A stretch of DNA of 64,000 bases from Hippophae tibetana. Taxonomy: Eukaryota > Streptophyta > Magnoliopsida > Rosales > Elaeagnaceae. The stretch spans positions 61,536,938 to 61,600,937 of the forward strand of contig CM072812.1 of assembly GCA_037013495.1 (NCBI GenBank). Direction: 5' to 3'. A program made the translations under genes and the position numbers. The notes beneath the pieces are model-generated. The model saw only the letters and a program-made list of their open reading frames with translations. It did not search any database and was not told the origin of the DNA. The stretch's first letter is position 1, and each line of letters starts with the position of its first letter. Shown here piece by piece: positions 55,797 to 64,000 of this stretch.

Positions 55797-55925
55797 GGCG
55801 GCTGCACGTGAAAAATGAGTGTCGGCGCGCGCGGATGAACAGTACCCCCGCGCGCAGTGCTGCGCGGATGAACAGTGCCGCGCGCAGCTTGGGGCGGAGC
55901 TGGGCGCTGGGGCGCAGCGGCACGT
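55797..55925 (-). other. GC-rich patch in U3 with 15 bp direct repeats
   Basis: An isolated GC-rich stretch in otherwise AT-rich DNA. The 15-mer GCGCGGATGAACAGT occurs at 55,829-55,843 and 55,862-55,876, both next to GCGCGC runs; on the minus strand it reads ACTGTTCATCCGCGC. Similar GC-rich repeats are common in U3 of Tat-like LTRs as far as I know. Open frames of 65-83 codons through it are alanine, proline and arginine rich because of composition, and are not genes. Confidence 0.6.
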
Positions 55926-56222
55926 TTTTCTCCTTTTTGATATTTTTGTCCTTTTTGACCCATTTTGTATAATTTTTCCATATTTGTTGACCTTTCCCCA
56001 TTTATTTATTAATTAATTTGTGATGTATTGCTTCCAGTATTCCTCTTTGAGTCTTTAAGTTGCATTTTTAAGCCAAAATACCTGAAAAACAATAAAAATA
56101 CCCGTGATTCCGAAAAAGACAAATTTATATAAATATATGATAAAACATATAAATATATATATTTTTAATCAATTAATGTGCATAAAATCATGGTTATTTT
56201 AGTGCTTTTTGAGCACTTATCA

Positions 56223-56234
56223 CAACCCCCAACC
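56223..56234 (-). other. Polypurine tract next to the 3' LTR
   Basis: Minus strand GGTTGGGGGTTG immediately precedes the LTR start TGATAAG. G-rich tracts of this kind prime plus-strand synthesis in Ty3/gypsy elements. The start of the LTR was fixed by this tract together with the TG...CA termini. Confidence 0.65.
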
Positions 56235-56235
56235 A

Positions 56236-56265
56236 GCTTCTTGCTAGTCCCTTAGCAAGAGAAGC
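56236..56265 (-). other. Hairpin beside the polypurine tract
   Basis: Perfect stem CTTGCTA (56,240-56,246) and TAGCAAG (56,253-56,259) with loop GTCCCT. The stem extends outward as GCTTC/GAAGC with a two-base bulge, about 12 bp in all. It sits directly upstream (minus strand) of the polypurine tract. Confidence 0.6.
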
Positions 56266-56269
56266 GATA

Positions 56270-57780
56270 AAAACTAAAAATTAAACTATCCTAAATCACT
56301 TTCGTGGATTGAAACGGTTGCATTTAGCCTATGCAACAAGCCGTTAAACCCCTAGGTTGCCCTAGTGGACGAGTTTGAGTCTCGTGAGGGTTTTCAGTAA
56401 TGATACCCACAAACATTGAACTAAATAAAAAGAAACTATAAAAACAATCACAACACAGTCAAAAATTAATTTAAGAATAAAAGAAAACAACATATCACAA
56501 AAATATCTCATACTTTTTAATCTCTTTTAAGATCATAATTAAAATCTCAAGCATAAGTTATTTTAATCTCTTTAAACAATCATGATTTTATTATAATAAT
56601 TAGTCAAAAATCATTTTCATATTTCATTTCAAAAATGTATCAATTTAATTTTACCCAATTTCAGTGTCATGAATTAGAATTCGCTTTGACTCTATTCCTC
56701 ACAAGTCAATACTCTCAAAACACTGAATCCTATGGGTTCAAACACTCATACTAATTTATATGCGAAAGAGTTGATGTATAGAAATGAACTAATATGTTCG
56801 CATATGTATAAAGAATAAAGGCTCAAAGTGTTATTTTAACATTGATCTCATGAAAGTAATCGAATGTATAAATTATAAAGATATCATATATAAAAATTAT
56901 TTTATTCATAAATCAAACTCATTAAGAACGAATTTCAAGATATATGCTTTTTACAAATGAAGAAATTGCAATGACTTTTTAGGGAATTACTTCCTATATC
57001 TGTCTTTTGTTATTAGCCTGTACTCACAACTTTGTAGGCAATGTGGGTCATAGTATGTAGATGATACTATATTTTTTATCTCTCTATTTTTTTTGAAGAT
57101 ATTTTTTTTTCAATATATGTATTTATTTTTTTAAAGAGTCAACCCATGTACAGATTGTACATTTTTTTGGATTTTGGTGAGTGGTTAATTTTGTGGCTTT
57201 TCTGTTTGATCTTGGTTTAGGTAACCCCAGATATGTCTTTTTGTTTTTGTAGCTGTCATGCATGAATGAGATATAAGCATATACTATCAATTTCTACTCA
57301 AATCGTTTAATCTAAATAATAATAATAAATATATGATACTCTATTAAGATGAGAAAAAATTCATACATTCAATGCTAATACCTATAGAGATCATCTAAAA
57401 ATTTGAATAAATAAGAAATGTATTTGGAGTAGAAAAAATATATATTTCACTCTGAATAAAAGAAATTAGGCTCAAATTATATCTCACAAGGGTAGTCTCC
57501 ACTAAAAAAAAATTCATAAACACCGATTTTGGGTTTAATATAATTTCCACATTTTATTAAGAAATACTAGTTATGACAAAAACTAACTAATTATCAAAAA
57601 CAATTACAAAATATTTCATGATATGTTTTCAAAAATTAATCTAACAGTACAAAAGACTGAACTATTTACTTAAATTTGATTTAAAGAAATGATAAATTTT
57701 TGTGAGAAAATATTTAATAATTTTGTTTTTTAAAATTTTAAATTGTTAAATCTTTTTTTTTTCTAATTAAGCATGGTAAT
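56270..57780 (-). mobile_element. Internal noncoding region between the two G-rich tracts
   Basis: About 1.5 kb without a coding frame. Near 56,340-56,420 is a less AT-rich stretch (ACAAGCCGTTAAACCCC, TGAGTCTCGTGAGGG), which resembles 3' noncoding DNA of gypsy elements. Perfect hairpins lie at 57,050-57,070 (ATAGTAT, 7-base loop) and 57,146-57,162 (ATGTACA, GAT loop). The rest is AT-rich. I see no domain remnants. Confidence 0.6.
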
Positions 57781-57786
57781 TTTTCA

Positions 57787-57824
57787 CCACCCCCAACCTA
57801 GAACTTACATTGTCCTCAATGTAA
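57787..57824 (-). other. Second hairpin plus G-rich tract module
   Basis: Minus strand order is a perfect 8 bp hairpin TTACATTG-(4-base loop)-CAATGTAA (57,805-57,824), then TTCTAGGTTGGGGGTGG (about 57,787-57,803). It repeats the arrangement next to the 3' LTR. The text GAGGACAATGTAAG is familiar from the end of pol or the 3' noncoding region in Tat/Athila-like elements. It could act as a second polypurine tract or mark a nested end. Confidence 0.55.
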
Positions 57825-58074
57825 CAACTGTAAATTAAAGATAAAGAGAAAAGAGAAGAAAGATTACCTATTTCTTGAGAATGTGTAAGTAGTAATGGAG
57901 AAATGCAGGTGCATCCATCATATTCATTATTAAAGTGTATATAGACAGATCGCTGTAAACTTCTAACATCTCAACAAATATTTTTAGTTTTAACAATTTA
58001 AAAATTATTAAACTAAAATGAACAATCAAATTAAGTAAATAAAATAAATAACAGAAAATTACCTAAAATGATGG

Positions 58075-58140
58075 GTTGCCTCCCATCCAGCGCTTAGTTT
58101 AACGTCTTAGCAAGACGTAACTTAGGGATTGCATTTTAAG
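58075..58140 (-). other. Conserved GGGAGGCAACCC module with hairpin
   Basis: Minus strand has a perfect 7 bp hairpin ACGTCTT-(3-base loop)-AAGACGT (58,102-58,118), followed by AGCGCTGGATGGGAGGCAACCC in two parts (58,098 down to about 58,077). This text I know from just downstream of pol in plant Ty3/gypsy elements. Here nothing resembling pol precedes it. Confidence 0.55.
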
Positions 58141-58481
58141 TAAACTCAATGTCCCCTCATCATTGAGTCAATCATACCTACAAGTAAGACAAGGTTGTCT
58201 TCCTATACTGTTTTAAACATGCCCTATTGATTTTTAAATTTTTCTGTACCAAAAACTAAGGGCATGCTTGAGGGTTTTAGATAACCCACATCTAGGTGCC
58301 AATCAAATAATTAAGGCATCATAACACAATTGTACCTAGATCAAGCAAAGAAACTAACTCTTGAGATTGTAATTAAAACTTTAAAATTTTGGAGATAGTT
58401 TCAGAATGTTTTTGTTTTTGTTTTTTTTTTAATTTTTTTTATTTAAGTTAAAATAACATAATCAGTATTAACCAAGAGTGC

Positions 58482-58600
58482 TTCCAGGAAAGAATGGTGG
58501 AGCAAAGGCTCCTTAAAAACCATTCTCCTAGACAGAACAACGTTCCCAGGAAAGAGTAGTGGCACAAAGGCTTCCAAGAACTAGTCTCCTAGACAGAACT
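58482..58600 (-). repeat. Two diverged ~60 bp repeats in the internal region
   Basis: Two units share CCAGGAAAGA, GTGG, CAAAGGCT and TCTCCTAGACAGAAC: about 58,482-58,540 and 58,543-58,599. They differ in places, so the duplication is old. Function is unknown. Confidence 0.65.
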
Positions 58601-58619
58601 CCCTTAGATCTTTACTTTT

Positions 58620-59040
58620 CATGTTATTAAAGTTAAGTTAATTAAGCTATGTTAAGTAAAAATTTAAGTTAATTAAGTAAAAGAAAATCTAAGTTAATTA
58701 AGTTAAGTTAATTAAAAAGCTAAGTTGGTAAAAAAAATTAAATTAATTAAAAAGGTAAGTTAATCAAAGTTAATTAAAAAGTTCAAGTTAATTAAGTTAA
58801 GTTAATTAAAAAGCCAAGTTAAAAATCTAAGTTAGTTAAGTTAAAAAAAATCTAAGTTAATTAAAAAGTTAAGTTAATTAAGTTAAGTAAACTAAAAATC
58901 TAAGTTAATTAAGAAGTTAAGTTAATTAAGTTAAGTAAACTAAAAATCTAAGTTAATTAATTTAATGAAAATCTAAGTTAATTAAAAAGAAACTAAGTTA
59001 ATTAAGTTAGTAAAAATCTAAGTTAATTAAATAAAAATTA
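58620..59040 (-). repeat. AAGTTAATTAAGTTAAG-type short tandem repeat
   Basis: About 420 bp of irregular tandem units made of AAGTTAATTAA, AAAAATCTAAG and AAGTTAAGT in varying combination, interspersed with A-runs. It replaces the place where gag-pol would be expected. AATTAAGTTAA-rich sequence is prone to slippage, and the unit length is not constant. Confidence 0.75.
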
Positions 59041-59270
59041 AGAGAGAAAAAAAAATAGTTAAAGAAAAGAAAGAAAAATAAAATAAAATAAAATAAGATA
59101 AAAATAAAATAAAAATAAAATAAAATTTTAAAAACAAAAAAAATAGAGAAAGGTAAAAGCAGATAAAATTAAATTTTTTTTTTGTTTTTTTTTATTATTA
59201 TTTTTATTTAACAAAAATAAAATTAAGATTTTAAATAAAAATTAAAATTAAATGAAAATTAAATTTTATT
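59040..59270 (-). repeat. A/T homopolymer-rich low-complexity stretch
   Basis: Runs of AAATAAAATAAAAT followed by T-runs and AAAATTAAAT. There is no coding potential and no sequence I recognise. Confidence 0.7.
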
Positions 59271-59277
59271 TTTTATT

Positions 59278-59740
59278 TTTTTTACTATTCACGGTAATTT
59301 TATTTTACTATTTACACTATATTAAAATTTTTAAGTTTTAATTTTTTTTTATGAACGGTAATTTTATTTTACTATTCACGCTGTATTTTTTCTCATTAAC
59401 TTAAAATTTTTGAAATTTAAATTTTTTTTTAATTTTGAATTGTTTTTAATTTTTTTTTACTATTCATGAACGGTAATTTTATTTTACTATGTACACTATA
59501 TTATTTATTTATTTTTATCTTAAAATTTTTAAATTTTTTAACCTTTTTTTTTACTATTCATGAACGGTAATTTTATTTTACTATTCACGCTATATTATTT
59601 CTTATTAACTTAAATTTTTCTTTTTACTATTCATGAACGGTAATTTTATTTTACTATTCACGCTATATTATTTCTTATTAACTTAAAATTTTTGAAATTT
59701 TAATTTTAAATTTTTTTTTACTAATCATGAACGGTAAAAT
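59278..59740 (-). repeat. Minisatellite with TACTATTCATGAACGGTAAT units
   Basis: Six irregular copies of a unit of about 65-110 bp start near 59,283, 59,345, 59,458, 59,551, 59,621 and 59,717. Most include GAACGGTAATTTTATTTTAC and TATTCACGCTATATT; the last is partial. The third and later units contain the palindrome TTCATGAA. The motif resembles the GAACAGT elements of U3 (55,829-55,876) with substitutions. Confidence 0.75.
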
Positions 59741-59937
59741 ATTTTTACTTCAAATTTCAAATTTCTAAATTATTTTACAATTAAAAAAAAATTATTATTT
59801 TTTTTATTATTATTATTTTTTTTTTATTTTTATTTCTTATGAATTTTGAAATTTGATTATTGTTAAAATATCACAATTATTTACAGCACAAAAATTGTTT
59901 TTAAAATTTTGATAAATAATTTAAAAACGCTATTCCT
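59741..59937 (-). other. AT-rich leader region next to the PBS
   Basis: Low-complexity A/T sequence with T-runs, no reading frame and no recognisable motif. On the minus strand it directly follows the duplicated PBS, where the gag leader would normally start. Confidence 0.6.
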
Positions 59938-59955
59938 TCCCCAGCAACGGCGCCA
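59938..59955 (-). other. Second, duplicated primer-binding site
   Basis: 17 of 18 bases match the tRNA-Asp PBS (one substitution in the G-run). It lies exactly 35 bp from the proximal PBS, with the same AGTTTT spacer and TCATCA (59,962-59,967) as the true LTR end. It is part of a 35 bp tandem duplication. Confidence 0.8.
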
Positions 59956-59972
59956 AAAACTTGATGACCAAA

Positions 59973-59990
59973 TCCCCGGCAACGGCGCCA
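59973..59990 (-). other. Primer-binding site, perfect tRNA-Asp match
   Basis: Minus strand TGGCGCCGTTGCCGGGGA is complementary to the 3' end of plant tRNA-Asp including CCA, as I know that tRNA. It starts six bases (AGTTTT) after the terminal CA of the LTR at 59,997, the usual distance. This fixes the element's orientation as minus. Confidence 0.85.
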
Positions 59991-59996
59991 AAAACT

Positions 59997-61106
59997 TGAT
60001 GAGCGAAAACCGGCATCGCCGATTCTTGCCAATACTTTGGTTTTAATATTTATAAAACTCTCGCAAGTGCACGAATCATTTCGAAGAAAATGATAAGTAT
60101 ACTCCCAAGGTCGATCTAAGGAAGGAATGTATGTGGTTTTTAATTTATTATTCAAACTTCTAAAAACGAAATTAAATCCTAAACATCCTGTCACGATATT
60201 TTGGGGTTTTTGTGTTTTTAATCTACTTACATAAAAATAAACATAGATTCAATAAACATTCATGCAAATTTTATCATTTATAATGGCGGAGTATTTATGG
60301 ATATAATAACTAAGTTAATTATGCTTGCTCATATTATCTAGGTTATTAAAGATATGAATTGATATTTATTGATTCTCCCTTTTTTGTATGAATACCACCT
60401 TTGGTGGGGTTAGATATTCTTTGTTAACTAAACAAATCAATTAACACCTATGGGTGGGGTTGATAACTAATTTGCCTAATTAAATTAATTCCTTTTTCTA
60501 GGAGATTGAAAATGAACCATTTAAATGCCACCTTTAGTAGGGTTAGACAGTTTAAACTTTATTCAAGGGGTCCAAATTAAACCTAAGAATTTAGTTATCC
60601 GAGTACTAACTTTCAAGTTTTAAAACCACTACCGAAAACATGTTGTCAATACATTTTCAGATAATAATTCTTATAAAAACTTTTGAAATAGAGCTTCACT
60701 CTAACTACCGGGCGATTGTACCATCAAATAAAAGAGCACTACTCTAAATCAGACCGGATAACTAAACCTTAAAATCTAATTTTCAGGTTTAAGTTTTTAA
60801 TGAAAAATAATATATTTCTCTCTAACATTCTTAATATAAAATCATGAATAAAAATAAAATCAATTCATTTTAGAGATTTTTACCTATTTAATATTTCGCA
60901 AGCATAACAATGTCATTATTACATCATGTTTACTAAACAACCAGCACAGTTAAATTTAACCATAGACAAATTAAATATAACATGTAAGAATAAAGCATAA
61001 AAATAACTATAAAGAAAATAAAATCCTTACAGAACTTCGACGCTATTCCCGTTGTTGGACAAACTCCAAGCAGAATTTGCACTCCCATTTATTGAATCAA
61101 AAAGCT
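59997..61106 (-). mobile_element. 5' LTR, truncated (1,110 of 1,848 bp)
   Basis: Matches 54,375-55,484 of the full LTR with 15 substitutions and no indel. The outer 738 bp, including U3, the TGACG cluster and the TATA box, are missing; satellite starts at 61,107. The AATAAA is kept at 61,088-61,093. Without a promoter this LTR cannot start a genomic transcript, so the element cannot transpose from this site on its own. Confidence 0.88.
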
Positions 61107-64000
61107 AAATAATTATTGTTTTAAATCTAAAATTCAAAAATGGAAAAATGAAGACATATAACCTTTTTTTGCCACCTAGGCTCTCATTCTAAATTATCTC
61201 TAACCTTTAGGTGAACAACCTAGTAACTCAACGAAATATTAACGATTGAATTGCAAAGAACGTGGTTAAGATGATTAATAAAGAATCCTATAGAAAAAGA
61301 ACCGAAAACAACGCAATATGGTGATACCAAAATTTATGACATCAGTAAGTTGTGTAAACAATGTAGTTTGGTTCCCAAATGTTGAGAAAAGAACTAATGC
61401 TTTGTTGCATTTTTAGAAATAGAAACGAACTTACATATGATTTATTATAATAGCCGTGTCGATGCACGATTTAAAAATTTTAACAGTTTAACGTTGCAAC
61501 CCCAATTAATAACTTCTTTGTTTTTTAAACTGTGACATGCTGCAACAATCTTATTTTTTTGAAAAACAAAGATATATTAACACACATAAAAAAAAGGAAC
61601 AAAAAAAAAGATACAAAGAATTTAAAGAAAACTATGAAAGGAAATCCAAAGATTAAAACAACGACAACAAAATTGATAGAAAACGCAAGGGATGAAGGAT
61701 TAAATTTCTTTCTTTTTATTGTGAGTTTTCACTCAAGAATGAAAAAAAACAATTAAATAATTATTGTTTTAAATCTAAAATTCCAAAATGGATAGACGAA
61801 GACATATAACTTATTTTCTTCACCAAGGCTCTCATTCTAAATTATGTGTAACCTTTAGGTGAACAAACAAGTAACTCAATTAAATATTAACAATTGAATT
61901 GGAAAGAACGTGGTTAAGATGATTAATATGGAATCCTTTAGAAAAAGAACCGAAAACAACGCAATATGGTGAAACCAAAATTTCTCACATCAGTAAGTTG
62001 TGTAAACAATGGAGTTTGGGTTCCCAAATGATGAGGATAGAACTAATGCTTTGTTGCATTTTTAGAAATCGTAACGACCTTCCATATGATTTATTATAAT
62101 AGCGGTGTCAATGGATGATTTAAAAAATTTAACAGTTTAACGTTGCACACTTAATTAATAACTTCTTTGTTTTTTAAACTGTGACATGGTGCAACAATCT
62201 TATTTTTTTGAAAAACAAAGATAGTTTAACACACATAAAAAAAGGTACAAAAAAAAGGTACGAAGAATTTAAAGAAAACTATAAAAGGAAATCCAAAGAT
62301 TAATACAACGACAACAAAATTGATAGAAAACGCACGTGATGAAGGATTAAATTTCTTTCTTTTTATTGTGAGTTTTCATTCAAGAATGAAAAAAACAATA
62401 AAATAATTATTGTTTTAAATCTAAAATTCAAAAACGGATAGACGAAGACATATAACCTTTTTTCTTGACCAAGGCTCTCATTCTAAATTATCTGTAACCT
62501 TTAGGTGAACAACCTAGTAATTCAACGAAATATTAACGATTGAATTGTAAACAACGTGGTTAAGATGATTAATAAAGAATCCTATAGAAAAAGAACCGAA
62601 AACAACGCAATAGGGTGATACCAAAATTTATGACATCAGTAAGTTGTGTAAACAATGTAGTTTGGTTCCCAAATGTTGAGAAAAGAACTAATGCTTTGTT
62701 GCGTTTTTAGAAATCGAAACGACCTTCCATATGATTTATTATAATAGCCGTGTCGATGCACGATTTAAAAATTTTAACAGTTTAACGTTGCAACCCCAAT
62801 TAATAACTTCTTTGTTTTTTAAACTGTGACATGCTGCAACAATCTTATTTTATTGAAAAACAAAGATATATTAACCCACATAAAAAAAGGAACGAAAAAA
62901 AGATACGAATAATTTAAAGAAAAGTACAAAAGGAATTCCAAAGATTAAAACAACGACAACAAAATTGATAGAAAACGGAAGCGATGAAGGATTAAATTTC
63001 TTTCTTTTTATTGTGAGTTTTCACTCAAGAATGAAAAAAACAATTAAATAATTATTGTTTTAAATCTAAAATTCAAAAACGGATAGACGAAGACATATAA
63101 CTTATTTTCTTCACCAAGGCTCTCATTCTAAATTATGTGTAACCTTTAGGTGAACAAACAAGTAACTCAATTAAATATTAAGAATTGAATTGCAAAGAAC
63201 GTGGTTAGAATGATTAATATGGAACCCTTTAGAAAAAGAATCGAAAACAACGCAATATGGTGAAACCAAAATTTCTGACATCAGTAAGTTGTATAAACAA
63301 TGGAGTTTGGGTTCCCAAATGTTGAGAATAGAACTAATGCTTTGTTGCATTTTTAGAAATCGTGACGACCTTCCATATTATTTATTATAATAGCGGTGTC
63401 AATGCATGATTTAAAAATTTTAACAGTTTAACGTTGCAAACCCAATTAATAACTTCTTTGTTTTTTAAACTGTGACATGCTGCAACAATCCTATTTTTTT
63501 GAAAAACAAAGATAGATTAACACACATAAAAAAAGGAACAAAAAAAAGATACGAAGAATTTAAAGAAAACTATAAAAGGAAAACCAAAGATTAATACAAC
63601 GACAACAAAATGGATAGAAAACTCAAGTGATAAAAGGATTAATTTTCTTTCTTTTTATTGTGAGTTTTCATTCAAGAATGAAAAAAACAATAAAATAATT
63701 ATTGTTTTAAATCTAAAATTCAAAAACGGATAGATGAAGACATATAACCTTTTTTCTTGACCAAGGCTCTCATTCTAAATTATCTGTAACCTTTAGGTGA
63801 ACAACCTAGTAATTCAACGAAATATTAACGATTGAATTGCAAAGAACGTGGTTAAGATGATTAATAAAGAATCCTATAGAAAAAGAACCGAAAACAACGC
63901 AATATGGTGATACCAAAATTTATGACATCAGTAAGTTGTGTAAACAATGTAGTTTGGTTCCCAAATGTTGAGAAAAGAACTAATGCTTTGTTGCGTTTTT
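61107..64000. repeat. Right satellite array, diverged A/B dimer subfamily
   Basis: Same monomer and orientation as the left array, with anchors at 61397, 62046, 62691, 63337 and 63983. Types alternate. A (61397, 62691, 63983) has ATGTAGTTTGGTTCCC, GAGAAAAGAACTAATG and GTGATACC. B (62046, 63337) has ATTAATATGGAA, GTGAAACCAAAATTTC and AGCGGTGTCAATG. Like-to-like spacing is 1,291-1,294 bp. Units carry AAACGGATAGACGAAG and TTGTGAGTTTTC in place of the usual left-array forms. The first unit starts at monomer offset ~360. Confidence 0.93.

Larger units (their letters stand above)
54375..56222 (-). mobile_element. Full-length LTR, 1,848 bp (3' LTR of the main element)
   Basis: On the minus strand it begins TGATAAGTGC and ends TCATCA, giving the TG...CA termini and a short terminal inverted repeat. 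It is bounded inside by a G-rich polypurine tract and outside by AGTTTT plus a PBS. A hairpin AGTGCT-TTTTG-AGCACT lies near its 5' end (56,201-56,217). U3 holds a GC-rich patch, a TGACGTCA palindrome and a TATA box; an AATAAA follows about 220 bp downstream of TATA. The inner 1,110 bp match the truncated LTR at 59,997-61,106 without indels, with 15 substitutions. Reading frames inside are not genes. Confidence 0.87.
53854..61106 (-). mobile_element. Noncoding LTR-retrotransposon island (Tat/Athila-like, LARD type)
   Basis: A 7.25 kb block unrelated to the satellite. On the minus strand it reads truncated LTR, PBS, internal region, polypurine tract, full LTR, PBS, LTR fragment, PBS. The internal region (56,223-59,937) has no gag, protease, reverse transcriptase or integrase reading frame; the longest open frames are short artefacts. 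The tRNA-Asp PBS and the GGTTGGGGG tracts are what I know from plant Ty3/gypsy Tat and Athila-like elements, so clade placement is by motif, not by protein. Such elements would need proteins supplied in trans. No target-site duplication is visible, and both ends join satellite in different monomer registers. Confidence 0.85.

Noticed and set aside
55730..56016. Overlapping alanine/proline/arginine-rich frames on both strands
   Set aside because: They follow from the GC-rich U3 patch; frames open on both strands in the same place are a sign of composition, not coding.
58620..59040. Telomere-like or known microsatellite repeat
   Set aside because: The units are AAGTTAATTAA-like and irregular, not TTTAGGG, and lie inside a retroelement.
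59973..59990. tRNA-Asp gene
   Set aside because: Only the last 18 bases of the tRNA are matched, directly beside an LTR end; there is no tRNA body. This is a primer-binding site.
53854..61106. Simple, intact LTR-retrotransposon insertion with target-site duplication
   Set aside because: The flanks differ in monomer register, the 5' LTR is truncated, and no matching short direct repeat is visible at the two junctions.
1..64000. A novel multi-gene system
   Set aside because: I found no supportable coding gene anywhere in the window. The interest lies in satellite organisation and the noncoding retroelement.

Overview
The window is non-genic plant-type heterochromatin. I find no protein-coding gene, rRNA or tRNA gene. 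Almost 90% of it is one family of AT-rich tandem repeat (satellite DNA) with a monomer of about 648 bp, and the rest is one noncoding LTR-retrotransposon derivative. A plant is suggested by the retroelement: a primer-binding site complementary to the 3' end of tRNA-Asp, G-rich tracts of the type seen in Ty3/gypsy Tat/Athila-like elements, and a TATA box in U3. I cannot name the species.

Layout. (1) 1 to ~53,853: left satellite array, 84 monomers in one orientation (mean spacing 647.9 bp, range 643-653), with several different higher-order patterns in succession. These are three near-identical monomers at 3.9-5.8 kb; blocks repeated at ~2,594 and 2,605 bp between 5.8 and 14.4 kb; a four-monomer pattern (~2.59 kb) at 17.4-22.0 kb; a ~4.7 kb block recurring 9,704 bp away (22.1 and 31.8 kb); a five-monomer duplication (3,238 bp) at 34.4-40.3 kb; a dimer repeat of exactly 1,297 bp at 40.2-43.8 kb; and a 2.59/3.24 kb duplication at 46-51 kb. 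(2) ~53,854-61,106: a 7.25 kb retrotransposon island read on the minus strand. (3) 61,107-64,000: right satellite array of the same monomer but a more diverged subfamily arranged as a ~1,293 bp A/B dimer.

The island, read on the minus strand, is a 5'-truncated LTR (61,106 to 59,997), a duplicated tRNA-Asp PBS, an internal region without gag or pol made largely of AT-rich minisatellites, three hairpin modules associated with G-rich tracts, a polypurine tract, and a full 1,848 bp LTR (56,222 to 54,375) with a TATA box and a perfect TGACGTCA-containing palindrome. Then come another PBS, a 459 bp piece of a third LTR end, a further PBS, and satellite. It resembles a LARD-type non-autonomous element that would depend on proteins from elsewhere. 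The two main LTR copies differ at 15 of 1,110 positions, all in one half. The island has no visible target-site duplication, and about 290 bp of the host monomer are missing at the junction.

The most useful observations are the tandem duplications centred on the LTR/PBS boundary, the split pattern of LTR divergence, the hairpin modules, and the patchwork of local higher-order repeats with a traceable crossover in one chimeric monomer. Identity counts and boundaries were read by eye; block edges are good to about 50-100 bp unless stated otherwise.
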